From NCBI GenBank assembly GCA_030432235.1, contig JAUIHT010000007.1, forward strand, positions 186,001-250,000: a stretch of 64,000 nucleotides of DNA, written 5' to 3'. Both the position numbers and the translations under genes were made by a program. The notes beneath the pieces are model-generated. The model ran no database searches. It had not been told where the DNA came from and saw nothing but the letters and a program-made list of their open reading frames with translations. This DNA is from Verrucomicrobiia bacterium. GTDB lineage: Bacteria > Verrucomicrobiota > Verrucomicrobiia > Opitutales > Cerasicoccaceae. Shown piece after piece: positions 19,444 through 28,097 of this stretch. How positions within the stretch are numbered: position 1 is the first letter of the stretch; every line of letters begins with the position of its first letter.

Positions 19444-20352
19444 ATGAAAAAGCCATCTCTCGTCAAAATCGTTGCCGTCGTAAATTCGCTTCTCGTCGTC
19501 TACATGCTCTACACCGTGTATGACTTGAAGCAGGCGCGTAATGCACCGAAAGCTATTCAGCCACAGGGAAATATGTCTCGGCCAGAACCACCGACCATTG
19601 AAGAGCTACTCATTGCGCTGGAAGCAGATCCATCCCATCCTGAAAAGCTACAAATATTGAAACAACTGCCGAATCTCCAGAAAGAGGAAGCAAATCGGCT
19701 TCATCTATGGCTAAACAACAAATTGTTTCGTGACGCCGCAGTGGACCGCCTGGAGCGCCTAGATATTACAGACGCCGCTTACCGAGCCTTGATTGGCTCA
19801 GACTATGACGAGAGCCGTCTGTCCGGGGAATTGCAAACGCGGGTCAGCGATGACACTCTCTGGCTTCCTGAACGTAATCAGGCATTGATTCACTTGTTCC
19901 TTCTTTACGGAGAAAAAGCTCCTCGCACAACAGATGTGCCCACAGAATCAACGACACCAGAGAGCGATACCCCCACCCTTATAAACGAAGCATTAGCAAG
20001 TGCGCTCGTATCTGCCATGAACGCAGCCAAATCCGCCAGCAACACGACACTGGCCGCAACTTGCCTCGATGGCAGTCTGTACCTCTACAACAGTGGTCTT
20101 GAAATTCCTGCCCAGTCTACCGCCGATGAAATAGCTCTCACTGCTCTAAGTGAAAGCTATGAACCATCCACTCAAATAATTGCCATAAGATATGCCCAGA
20201 CATTTGATCTGGATATCGTTTCCCAGGCTGCGAACCTGCTGACTAACTCCAAAAATGTGCCCGTCGCAATTGCCGCCAAAAAATACCTTGTGGACAAGGC
20301 ATCAACCACCGAGCCAGCCCTATCAGCAAATGCTACTGGGCCTCTTCAGTGA
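19444..20352 (+). CDS. Membrane-anchored hypothetical protein, divergent from giant operon
   Basis: This 302-aa protein has one N-terminal hydrophobic helix (VKIVAVVNSLLVVYMLYTVY) and a helical, soluble remainder containing a Thr/Ser/Pro linker (TTDVPTESTTPESDTP). The architecture, a short anchor followed by helical repeats, is similar to that of the HEAT protein in the divergent operon, and the C-terminal 70 residues have a HEAT-like pattern of helices. It has no recognised family motif. It is transcribed from the extended -10 promoter at 19320-19328 and ends inside the converging gene by 20 bases. A partner role for the giant-protein operon is possible but unproven. Confidence 0.65.
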   Translation: MKKPSLVKIVAVVNSLLVVYMLYTVYDLKQARNAPKAIQPQGNMSRPEPPTIEELLIALEADPSHPEKLQILKQLPNLQKEEANRLHLWLNNKLFRDAAVDRLERLDITDAAYRALIGSDYDESRLSGELQTRVSDDTLWLPERNQALIHLFLLYGEKAPRTTDVPTESTTPESDTPTLINEALASALVSAMNAAKSASNTTLAATCLDGSLYLYNSGLEIPAQSTADEIALTALSESYEPSTQIIAIRYAQTFDLDIVSQAANLLTNSKNVPVAIAAKKYLVDKASTTEPALSANATGPLQ

Positions 20353-21307
20353 CTTCTAAACCCAAAAAATCAGGTCTAAACACAAAACTTAAAACCCCCT
20401 TAGCCTCACGATAAGCGATTACGGAATAAATTGCAGGTGGCTTCGATTCGTCATAACTAACTTCGTATTTCGTCGGATAGAGCATACCTGAAAATTCAGA
20501 ATACTGATCGTATTCGATGAAGAGCCTGCTGGGGCCCATCTTAAACTCCTGTCTTCTGATCAAGAACGAGGTGCTATCCAGAAAGATACGATATTCCACC
20601 TCATCGGGAAACAACATCTCCATCCAATAGCCAGCCAAGTGGCTCCACTCGGCCTCGGACTCCAGCAAATTTACCTGAATCTCATCTCGATTGGTTCCAT
20701 AAGCCTCACTTAAGACATACCTGATAATGGGGTCGTCATACGTTACTTTGGCACGTAACATAGTCAAAGCTTCCGGATTTGCACTTCCACGCTGCACAGC
20801 AACTCCGTCTTTTTGAATTTCTTTCCAAGCATTTGTGCCGTCAAACCACCGTTCGATTTCGATTTCCCCATCAGATATCCTCAGATATTCCAGATTTGGT
20901 CGTTTTCTAATCGAATAAAATTCCTGCACTCCATCTTTCTCTGTAATGGTTCCTTCCAGAATATGCGAATCCGCCTCAATGAGACGCTCCAGTCCACCAA
21001 GGGCACCGATGTGCTTCGTGATTAACTCGTTAATGGCTTCATTATCATGCCACTGCCCGATGGCATTGCTCGTGGCATCTGATTCTTCGATGATATCGAC
21101 GGTAGTCGTGCCCTCCTCGACCTGAAACCCCTGCTCAGATTCCCCCGACCATTTCACGATCAGCGGATAGACCATCAACACCGCGCCAAAAATCGCCAAG
21201 TACTTGAAGTTCCTGGTAGCAAAGCCCTCTGGTTTATTTTGAGATTCCCCCACGAGTTCGATCTCACCAACAGCTTGCACCCAGGCAATCAGAAAAAAGG
21301 AAACCAT
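20333..21307 (-). CDS. Membrane-anchored hypothetical protein, possible LolA-like fold
   Basis: The chosen ATG at 21307 gives a protein of about 324 aa. The open frame extends to a TTG at 21355, and a GTG at 21253 would instead place the membrane helix (YLAIFGAVLMVYPLIVKW) closer to the N-terminus. After the helix comes a region of alternating beta-strands with the phrases YWMEMLFPDEVEYRI, IRRQEF and YPTKYEV, a pattern of outer-membrane lipoprotein carrier-like proteins that bind lipid in a half-barrel. The fold assignment is tentative and the substrate is unknown. The stop overlaps the converging gene, and the gene lies just downstream of the tRNA-Val 3' end. Confidence 0.6.
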   Translation of the reverse strand: MVSFFLIAWVQAVGEIELVGESQNKPEGFATRNFKYLAIFGAVLMVYPLIVKWSGESEQGFQVEEGTTTVDIIEESDATSNAIGQWHDNEAINELITKHIGALGGLERLIEADSHILEGTITEKDGVQEFYSIRKRPNLEYLRISDGEIEIERWFDGTNAWKEIQKDGVAVQRGSANPEALTMLRAKVTYDDPIIRYVLSEAYGTNRDEIQVNLLESEAEWSHLAGYWMEMLFPDEVEYRIFLDSTSFLIRRQEFKMGPSRLFIEYDQYSEFSGMLYPTKYEVSYDESKPPAIYSVIAYREAKGVLSFVFRPDFLGLEVTEEAQ

Positions 21308-21373
21308 GCCAAAGGCTCTCTTAACGATTCGATGCCTACGCAATCCATTTGGCAAGTATCAGAGAGATAGCAA

Positions 21374-21450
21374 TGGTGGGAGCTAGAGGACTCGAACCTC
21401 CGACTTCTACCGTGTGAAGGTAGCGCTCTAACCAACTGAGCTAAGCCCCC
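21374..21450 (-). tRNA. tRNA-Val (anticodon CAC)
   Basis: The minus strand folds into a complete cloverleaf: acceptor GGGGGCT pairs with AGCTCCC (one G-T), anticodon stem CTACC/GGTAG encloses loop TTCACAC (anticodon CAC at positions 34-36), and T arm GGAGG-TTCGAGT-CCTCT. The discriminator A and CCA are encoded (21374-21377). The 3' end faces the AT-rich left part of the window, the usual orientation for an island inserted at a tRNA 3' end. Confidence 0.95.
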
Positions 21451-21881
21451 GTTAAAAAAGCAGAAAGTGAACGAATCCACGCCACCGGTCAACAGCGAAG
21501 TCACTGATACCCGGTGGAGCCTTCCAAGGTTTTGGAGAAAGTAAAAAAGCAGCTTTTCAAAAAAAGTGCCCCAACCTATCCAAGCGTTCCCATAGAACCC
21601 AACGAGCCAAGGTAACTATTGGTAGCCCGTGCTAGAATGCCGGGCATGAATACAACGATGGGCAGACGTCCGCCTTAGCAGCGCGACCTTTTTAACCGAA
21701 ACGCCGAACCTGTTTTCGAGACGGGCCCGATGCGTTCATCCGCCGGCATCACCCACCAGAGCGTGTTGCTGGGCGCCAACCCGGCCTTAAATGGATGAAT
21801 CGACCTTGGGCTCCGAACCGAACCCCGGAGAGGCCGGTCGGCTGTTCTTTGACAATGGGCTGCCTCAGACAGGCGAGCCAA
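21451..21881. other. Intergenic region upstream of tRNA-Val, no gene found
   Basis: No convincing coding sequence is present; short open frames lack start signals or recognisable sequence. It contains an inverted repeat CCACCGG (21482-21488) / CCGGTGG (21511-21517) with a 22-base loop upstream of the tRNA. A minus-strand TTGACC (21492-21487) could be a -35 for the tRNA, but a matching -10 is poor. Confidence 0.4.
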
Positions 21882-23447
21882 TCACTTACCACTTGGCAAT
21901 CCCCACTGTGCCACGGGTGCTTCTTCGACCGGGCTGTCGGTCGTATTGCTGGAGGTATTGGCCTTGCCCGGGAAGGCGCGGGCCTCCATGCGGGCCAGGA
22001 AGTGCCGCATGACCTTCTGGTAAACGTCCCCATAGGGGGGCAGGTCCTCGACGCCCGCATCGATATTGGGGTTGTCGTTGACCTCGATGACCAGCACGTC
22101 CTTGCCGCACTGCTTCAAATCGACGCCGTAAAGGCCGTTGCCGATGGCGTTGGCCGCGCGCAGGGCTGTTTTCATCACCGCGGGCGGCACTTCTTCCAAA
22201 GGCACGGAGACGGAGCGCCCGCTGGCCGGAGTTTTCGCCCCACCCTGCGTATGACGGTAAATCTGCCAGTGCTTGTAGGCCTGGAAATACTTGCAGACGA
22301 ACAGAGGCTGCTGGTTGAGCACCGTCACGCGCCAGTCGAACTCGCTCTGGACGAAGCTCTGCGCCACGATGATTTCGGACTTCTCCAGCATGACGGCGGT
22401 TTCGGCCAGCCATTCCTCCTCGCTGTGCACGCGTTTGACGCCGAGCGAAAAGGACGAGTCCGGCTGCTTGAGCACGGCGGGCAGGCCGACCTGCTGCCAG
22501 GCTGTCTTCTGGTTGTCGCGGTCCACCAGCACAGTCAGAGGCGTGGCGATTTTCAGCCGGGCCATGAGCTGCGCCTGGAAGACCTTGTTGGCGCACTTCA
22601 AAATCGATTGCGGGTCGTCGATGACGATCATGTTCTCCCACTGGGCACGCCGGGCAAAGCGATAGGTGTAGTGGTTGACCGCCGTGGTCTCGCGGATGAG
22701 AAGGCCGTCGTATTCGCCCAGCTCGCCGTAGTCGTCGCGCGAGAGGATGTCGCACTCGATCCCGAGTTCCTCGCCGGCATCGACAAACTTCTGGATGGCG
22801 CGCGCGTTGGAGGCCTTCATACCGGGCTCCTTCTGGTCCCAGAGGATACCCAGGTAAAACCGCGGCGGTTTCCGCTTGGCGGCTTCCACCCCGCCTCGGC
22901 TGATGAAGGCCAGCAGGCCGTCCTTGACGAAGGGCAGGTCGTCCGTCGGCACCTGGTTGAGCGAGAGCAAATCGACGTTCACCAGGGCCCAACCGTCCGC
23001 GCCCTTGCTGAAGCTCGCCTTCAATAAAGGCGCAGGAAAAAGATTAAAAATCTGCCGCCCCAGGCGCTCGTAGGCCTTGTCCACGGTCTTGGAAAAATAG
23101 ATATGCAGAACGAAGCTTGGCGAATTCAGTCCCGACAGAGCCTTGGTCAGTATCTCCTCAAGCTCGTCCGAGAGCAGGCGGATAATGGACTGCGTCTTGG
23201 TGTCCTGCACGGTATCGACCGCCGGCATAGGACGATGCTGACGCGCGTCCGCCAACAGGGAGACGTAGTAGCCCAGGCTTTGGTAGCGGTAGGACGCACA
23301 GAGGTTGAGCACACGGCAACCGCGCGCCGCAGCGAAGTCAGGACTCGACAGGTACTGGCGTGCGGGCACCAACTGGATGTCCGGCAGAAGAGCCTTCCAG
23401 CGGTCGGGATTTTCAGTGACGAGATGGTAAAGAGGCGAACGGGGCAC
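21882..23447 (-). CDS. RimK family ATP-grasp ligase with N-terminal RLAN domain
   Basis: This 521-aa protein starts at a GTG (23447). The first 170 residues match the RLAN region that precedes the ligase in one branch of RimK-like proteins, including the VLNLCASYRYQSLGYYVSLL segment. The ATP-grasp domain occupies roughly residues 285-480, with VLKQPDSSFSLGVKRV for nucleotide binding and VIEVNDNPNIDAGVED for the metal-binding loop. Such enzymes form amide bonds between an amino acid and a carboxylate using ATP; the substrate of the RLAN branch is not established to my knowledge. A GNAT acetyltransferase is divergently transcribed 64 bp away, a pairing reported for this family. The last 30 residues are disordered. 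Confidence 0.85.
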   Translation of the reverse strand: MPRSPLYHLVTENPDRWKALLPDIQLVPARQYLSSPDFAAARGCRVLNLCASYRYQSLGYYVSLLADARQHRPMPAVDTVQDTKTQSIIRLLSDELEEILTKALSGLNSPSFVLHIYFSKTVDKAYERLGRQIFNLFPAPLLKASFSKGADGWALVNVDLLSLNQVPTDDLPFVKDGLLAFISRGGVEAAKRKPPRFYLGILWDQKEPGMKASNARAIQKFVDAGEELGIECDILSRDDYGELGEYDGLLIRETTAVNHYTYRFARRAQWENMIVIDDPQSILKCANKVFQAQLMARLKIATPLTVLVDRDNQKTAWQQVGLPAVLKQPDSSFSLGVKRVHSEEEWLAETAVMLEKSEIIVAQSFVQSEFDWRVTVLNQQPLFVCKYFQAYKHWQIYRHTQGGAKTPASGRSVSVPLEEVPPAVMKTALRAANAIGNGLYGVDLKQCGKDVLVIEVNDNPNIDAGVEDLPPYGDVYQKVMRHFLARMEARAFPGKANTSSNTTDSPVEEAPVAQWGLPSGK

Positions 23448-23511
23448 CGGCTTTTTCGATTGTGATTCCTACCGCTATGAACGATTTTTCAAACCGATCA
23501 ATGCACAAGTG

Positions 23512-23988
23512 ATGCCGACCTGCAACATTCGTCCCGGCACCCCTGCCGACCTCACTCAAATACTCGAGCTGGACCGACGCCTCATCGCCTACGATGTCGC
23601 CTTCGACCCCTCACTCGACACCGGGTGGTCCGCCACCGGGGAGGCTCGGGAATTCTACACCGCCCGCCTGGAAGGCACCGAGGGAGCGGCCTTCGTAGCC
23701 GAAGCCGAAGACGGCACGCTGGCGGGGTTTCTCGTCGGCGCGGAGGCGGCCCCGGAGACTTACCGGCGACCAGTACGCCTGGCGGAGGCCGAGTGCCTCT
23801 TCATCGATGAGTCTCTCCGCGGACAACGCCTCGGCCAGCGCCTAATGGACTCCTTTGCCGCCTGGGCAAAGGAACGCGGCATCGAGCGGCTCAGCCTGAC
23901 CGTCTCCGCGCGCAACCGGCGCGCGCGTGACTTCTACGAGCGGCTGGGCTTCGATGACTACGATGTGGTTCTGGAACGCCCTCTTTGA
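23512..23988 (+). CDS. GNAT family N-acetyltransferase
   Basis: This protein of about 158 aa has the GNAT core: acceptor-side strands, the acetyl-CoA loop LRGQRLGQRLMDSF (consensus R/Q-x-x-G-x-G/A) and the C-terminal NRRARDFYERLGF strand-helix. A GTG directly before the ATG (23509) is an alternative start. It transfers an acetyl group from acetyl-CoA to an amine; the substrate cannot be read from the sequence. It is divergent from the RLAN/RimK ligase, and the two may act on the same peptide or amino acid, which is inferred from the repeated association in the family. Confidence 0.85.
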   Translation: MPTCNIRPGTPADLTQILELDRRLIAYDVAFDPSLDTGWSATGEAREFYTARLEGTEGAAFVAEAEDGTLAGFLVGAEAAPETYRRPVRLAEAECLFIDESLRGQRLGQRLMDSFAAWAKERGIERLSLTVSARNRRARDFYERLGFDDYDVVLERPL

Positions 23989-24038
23989 TGTCTGAAAAAG
24001 CTTGGCCTAAGCGCCTCTCCGCGCACAAATAAAAGACC

Positions 24039-24737
24039 GTGAGTAAGCAAGCAGCAGCATTCGTCACCGTAGGCATCGACGGCGGGGCGGCCTCGGGCAA
24101 ATCCAGCACCTCGCGACGGCTCGCCGCACGGTACGGCCTCCTGCACGTCGACACCGGCTCGCACTACCGCGCCCTTTCCGCCGGGTTGCTGGCCGCGGGC
24201 GTCTCCCCCGCCGACACCGGGGAGGTCGCCGACTACGTCGAGGGCATCTACCTGGAGACCGAAATCGTCGACGGCTCCGCGCAAATCCTCGTCGACGGCA
24301 CACGCTACGGCGAGGAGGCCATCCGCAGTGATGCCGTCAACGCCAGCGTATCCCGCTTTGCCGCCATGCCGACCGTGCGCCAAGCCCTGCGCCAATACCA
24401 GCGCGACCAGGTAAAGCTTGCCCGCGAGACCCTTTTCAACGGCCTCATCATGGAAGGGCGCGACATCGGCTCGGTTATTTTGCCGGATGCCAACCTGCTG
24501 TTTTTCCTCGAAGCCGACGAAGCCACCCGAGCCCAGCGTCGCGCCGCCGAAGGCCAGACCGACGCCATCGCCGAACGCGATAAAATTGACGCTTCCCGCA
24601 AGACCGCGCCGCTGACCTGCCCACCCCGCGCCGAACGCATCAACACCGGCAGCCTGAGCCTGGAAGAGGTGGTCGCGCACATCGGCTCCCGCATCGAGGA
24701 GCTGGGCCTGAGCCCGTCCGAGGAGGAAAGCGCATAG
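24039..24737 (+). CDS. cmk: Cytidylate kinase
   Basis: This 232-aa protein has the P-loop GIDGGAASGKSS at about residues 12-23, the nucleotide-binding DTGSHYRAL segment and MEGRDIGSVILPDA, all typical of bacterial CMP kinase. It phosphorylates CMP and dCMP with ATP to the diphosphates for nucleic acid and lipid synthesis in the cytoplasm. It starts at GTG. Its stop codon TAG shares its last base with the GTG start of the acyltransferase, so the two are translationally coupled; cmk-plsC adjacency is common in bacteria. The usual length is 220-230 aa. Confidence 0.93.
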   Translation: MSKQAAAFVTVGIDGGAASGKSSTSRRLAARYGLLHVDTGSHYRALSAGLLAAGVSPADTGEVADYVEGIYLETEIVDGSAQILVDGTRYGEEAIRSDAVNASVSRFAAMPTVRQALRQYQRDQVKLARETLFNGLIMEGRDIGSVILPDANLLFFLEADEATRAQRRAAEGQTDAIAERDKIDASRKTAPLTCPPRAERINTGSLSLEEVVAHIGSRIEELGLSPSEEESA

Positions 24738-25387
24738 TGCAGCGCCCGCACTTCAGCAGCCTGACCTACGCGGCCGTTTGGCATGGTTGCCAGACCCTCT
24801 TTGACCTCTTTTACCGCACCGAGGTCGCCGGCCTGGAAAACGTCCCCGCGGACGGGCCGTTCTTGCTGGCCAGCAACCACGCCAGCTTTCTCGACCCGCC
24901 TATCGTCGGCAGCTACATGCCCCGCGAGCTGACCTACTTCGCCCGCAAGACGCTTTTCCAGGGCCGCTTCGGCAAGCTCATCTCCGACTTGAACGCCATC
25001 CCCATCGACCGCGACGGGGACTCCGATCTGGCCGCTTTCCGCAAGGTCTTCGCGGTGCTCAAGAACGGCGGCGCGCTGCTCGTTTTTCCCGAGGGTACCC
25101 GTAGCTCCGACGGTCAGTTCGGTACGGCCCGCAGCGGCGTCGGAATGATCGCCTGCCGCGCCAAGGTGCCGGTCCTGCCCGTGCGCATTTTTGGCAGTTA
25201 CGACATTTGGAACCGCACTCACAAGCTCCCTGCCCTGCATGGCTCGCTTGGTATCACCGTCGGTAAAATCCTGCCCCCCGAGGTCTACGACCCCGGCAAG
25301 GCCGACAATGATCGCTACCTGAGCGCAGCCAAGTACATCCTCGCTGCCATCGCCGCGCTGGAACCGCCGGTAACTGAGGCGGTTTAG
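24737..25387 (+). CDS. plsC: 1-acyl-sn-glycerol-3-phosphate acyltransferase
   Basis: This 216-aa protein has the acyltransferase motif NHASFLDPP (NHx4D, about residue 47), the PIDRDGD block and FPEGTRS (about residue 117), which bind the glycerol phosphate and acyl donor. It acylates lysophosphatidate at the inner membrane to make phosphatidate for phospholipids. The GTG start overlaps the cmk stop by one base. It ends 12 bp from the converging NlpC/P60-like gene. Confidence 0.9.
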   Translation: MQRPHFSSLTYAAVWHGCQTLFDLFYRTEVAGLENVPADGPFLLASNHASFLDPPIVGSYMPRELTYFARKTLFQGRFGKLISDLNAIPIDRDGDSDLAAFRKVFAVLKNGGALLVFPEGTRSSDGQFGTARSGVGMIACRAKVPVLPVRIFGSYDIWNRTHKLPALHGSLGITVGKILPPEVYDPGKADNDRYLSAAKYILAAIAALEPPVTEAV

Positions 25388-25399
25388 GTACGTAACCGA

Positions 25400-26791
25400 T
25401 CAGGTGGACGCAACCGGCTGCCCGGTGGAAACGTTCCAGAGCGTGCCGGTGCTGGAGTCAAACCACAGCCAGGCTGCATCGTCGTTGCCGTAGAGAGAAG
25501 GATAAACACTCTGATTGGTCCAGAGCCAGCCGAGTTCCGTATGGTAGAACCACATGTTGGTCGTGGTAGTCAGGTAGGTCGCCATCCAGCCAAGTTCCAG
25601 ATGATACACCCAAGGTTGGGAGTCCACTTCGGAGTAAAACCAACCCAGCCAGGAGGAGTCATACCAGCTATTCGCGCTCAGCTCACCACCGAGCAGAACG
25701 GCCAAGGTATTGGGATCGGCCTCAGCGCCAAGGTAACGGTTAACATGGGATAAATTTTTATAGTACCAGTCACGAAACTCACGAAGTTCGGGACCACCCG
25801 GAATTTCGTTATCGTTGATATCTTTGCGGGCGTCGGAAGTACTATCGAGGATGAGGTAGACCTTCTCTCCCATCTCAGCGTAGTTGGACTGGCCGGTAGC
25901 GGTGAGCTTGGCAGTATCCACGCCACCGAGATCCCCCACCCACATAACTGTGTGCACCACTCCCGCGCCCGGATTTTCGATGTAAAGGAGGTCTCCCGTC
26001 TCCAAAAGAGCAGCGATATCCGGGATGGTTGCTCCCGGAGGAAATACTATTTTTTCGACCGGCAACTGTGGCGAACTAGCGCCGCCATAATAGTTAATCG
26101 ACGTCAACGCGCCTTGGTCGGCAACAGCAGAAGTGAACTGGAGACCGAGGCCGTAGTTATAACACCAGGAGGTGAAGTTGCTGCAGTCCATGCCGTGTTT
26201 GGTCGCAGGTATTGGGTAGGCACCGTTGACTTCCAAAGCGGGCCAGTCCTGCTCCTTGGTGGGAGCGAAAGCCGGAATATGATGATGACGGTAATGGATT
26301 CCAAACTTGGAAGTGCCATCGTAAGGCAAATTCTCCATCACGTTTTGGTACCGTAAAGCGGTAGCCAAAACACGTTCACGCTGCCATTGTAATGGCATAG
26401 ACTCGTAATCGTTGTTGGGGAATTGAGCGGCAGGCGGGCCGTATACCTGAAGCAAACGATCGATCTGACCGGTTTCCAAATCACGGTAGCTGTTCTTCAC
26501 ATACCATTCGCCGAAGTCCTTGCTGGACTCTCCGGCTACGCTGTTGCGCGGAGAGACATCAAAGTCCTGATGGAGACTTTCCAGAGAATAGGTAAAGTTA
26601 ACCTGATAAGGAGAGCTGTATTCGGCGGGGTCCGCGGTAGCCTGGGCAACCCCCGATTCGCCACCAGTACCGGCACTCTTTTCAGATTCTGTAATGGCAT
26701 CCTGCGCCTGTGCGCTCAGCGATATGATAGCGCCGACATGAAACAAGACGATGCGCCGTAAGCTACGGAAACCAGTCATAAGGTATTTCAT
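25400..26791 (-). CDS. Exported NlpC/P60-like cysteine peptidase with Trp-rich C-terminal domain
   Basis: This 463-aa protein has a signal peptide (hydrophobic segment ending ISLSAQAQDA). The central domain carries GMDCSNFTSWCYNYG (candidate nucleophile Cys near residue 201) and GDLLYIENPGAGVVHTVMWV (candidate His near 280), the order and spacing of NlpC/P60 or CHAP-type peptidases that cut peptidoglycan peptides. The last 85 residues are a Trp/Tyr-rich domain with two LGW repeats (LELGWMATY, TELGWLWTN), shared with the cyclophilin, the sulfatase and the giant TSP3 protein in this window. A cell-wall hydrolase tethered or targeted by the Trp-rich domain is the best guess. Base composition is lower in GC than in the flanking cmk-plsC and purK genes. 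Confidence 0.75.
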   Translation of the reverse strand: MKYLMTGFRSLRRIVLFHVGAIISLSAQAQDAITESEKSAGTGGESGVAQATADPAEYSSPYQVNFTYSLESLHQDFDVSPRNSVAGESSKDFGEWYVKNSYRDLETGQIDRLLQVYGPPAAQFPNNDYESMPLQWQRERVLATALRYQNVMENLPYDGTSKFGIHYRHHHIPAFAPTKEQDWPALEVNGAYPIPATKHGMDCSNFTSWCYNYGLGLQFTSAVADQGALTSINYYGGASSPQLPVEKIVFPPGATIPDIAALLETGDLLYIENPGAGVVHTVMWVGDLGGVDTAKLTATGQSNYAEMGEKVYLILDSTSDARKDINDNEIPGGPELREFRDWYYKNLSHVNRYLGAEADPNTLAVLLGGELSANSWYDSSWLGWFYSEVDSQPWVYHLELGWMATYLTTTTNMWFYHTELGWLWTNQSVYPSLYGNDDAAWLWFDSSTGTLWNVSTGQPVAST

Positions 26792-26827
26792 TTACATCAC
26801 TAAGAGCAATACGTGACCAGTGTATTC

Positions 26828-27973
26828 CTATTTCGTGGCGGAAATTTCACCAAAAAGACGGTCCGCCACCGTCACGGCCTCGTCAATCGTCGGTCGCAAA
26901 ACGGTGAAGTGGCCCATCTTACGGCCCGGGCGCGGCTCGCCCTTGTCGTAGAGGTGCAGGTGGACGCCCGGGTCGGCCAGCAACGCGGACCAGTCCGGCG
27001 CGGCACCGTCTTGCCAGACGTCCCCGAGGAGGTTGACCATGACGCTGGGCGAAAGCGCGGCGGTGTCCCCCAGAGGCAGCCCGCAGACGGCGCGGATGTG
27101 TTGCTCGAACTGGCTCGTGGCCGCCCCGTCGAGGCTCCAGTGGCCGCTGTTGTGGGGGCGCGGCGCCAGTTCGTTGACCAGTACTGTGCCGTCGTTTTTG
27201 ACAAAGAGCTCCACCGCCAGCAGACCGACGCAGTCGATGGCTTCGGCCACGGCCACGGCCAGCTCGCGGGCATCCTGTTGCACTTTCTCCGGAAGCCGGG
27301 CGGGCACAATGCTCTGGTGCAGAATGTGGTTGCGGTGGATGTTCTCAGCTACCGGATAGACCGCGTGCGCCCCCTGGCCGTTGCGTGCCACGATGACGGA
27401 GCACTCCGCCTGGAAGTCCACCCAGGCCTCCACCACGGCGTGGCTGTAGCCGAGCCCGCGCCAGACGGCGGCGTAGTCGATGTCGGGGGTATCGATTTTC
27501 ATCTGACCCTTGCCATCGTAGCCGAAGTCGGCGGTCTTGAGCACGCAGGGAGTTCCGAGGGCGGCCACCGCCTCCTTCAAATCAACGTAGTCACGCACCA
27601 CGCGGAAGTCCGCACAGGGGAAGCCGTTTTCGCGCAGAAACTCCTTTTCTCGGCGACGATTCTGGCAGATACGCAAGACCTCCGGCCCGGGTCTCACGGG
27701 CGTGTGGGCGGATAGCACGCAGGCCGAGTCGTAGGGGATGTTTTCAAATTCCAGAGTGGACACCGCAACGCCTTTCCCGAACGCCTGCAGAGCGGGCGCG
27801 TTCTCGTAGGCAGCGGTACTGACGGCGTCCGCCACCATGCCCGCGGCCGTATCCGCGGAAGGCTCGTAGACGTGAAAACGGTACCCCAGATGACGCCCGG
27901 CCAGGATGCTCATTCGGCCCAGCTGGCCGCCGCCCAACATGCCGAGTGTCGCTCCGGGTAAAATGCAATCCAT
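26828..27973 (-). CDS. purK: 5-(carboxyamino)imidazole ribonucleotide synthase
   Basis: This ATP-grasp enzyme of about 381 aa begins with the characteristic LGMLGGGQLGRM. It contains VLKTADFGYDGKGQ for ATP binding and VNELAPRPHNSGHWSLDGA near the active site. It converts aminoimidazole ribonucleotide, bicarbonate and ATP into N5-CAIR in purine synthesis. The ATG at 27973 is chosen because the family starts just before the GGGQLG loop; the open frame extends 29 codons further upstream. No purE is adjacent. The cyclophilin gene is divergent, 124 bp away. Confidence 0.93.
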   Translation of the reverse strand: MDCILPGATLGMLGGGQLGRMSILAGRHLGYRFHVYEPSADTAAGMVADAVSTAAYENAPALQAFGKGVAVSTLEFENIPYDSACVLSAHTPVRPGPEVLRICQNRRREKEFLRENGFPCADFRVVRDYVDLKEAVAALGTPCVLKTADFGYDGKGQMKIDTPDIDYAAVWRGLGYSHAVVEAWVDFQAECSVIVARNGQGAHAVYPVAENIHRNHILHQSIVPARLPEKVQQDARELAVAVAEAIDCVGLLAVELFVKNDGTVLVNELAPRPHNSGHWSLDGAATSQFEQHIRAVCGLPLGDTAALSPSVMVNLLGDVWQDGAAPDWSALLADPGVHLHLYDKGEPRPGRKMGHFTVLRPTIDEAVTVADRLFGEISATK

Positions 27974-28097
27974 GGGCGGTAAGATCGCGTTGCCAGTCCT
28001 TCTTTGGCAATTCAAAAGCGGATCCGATGCGCCGGGAAAAGGAATAATCCCCCTTGCCATGCCTCTATGCTTGCAGCATAGTAAAATCCGGAAACAT

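Noticed and set aside
21795-23027. 410-codon plus-strand open frame opposite the RimK-like gene
   Set aside because: The minus strand encodes a clear RLAN/ATP-grasp protein; the plus frame has a His/Gln/Arg-rich composition typical of an antisense shadow.
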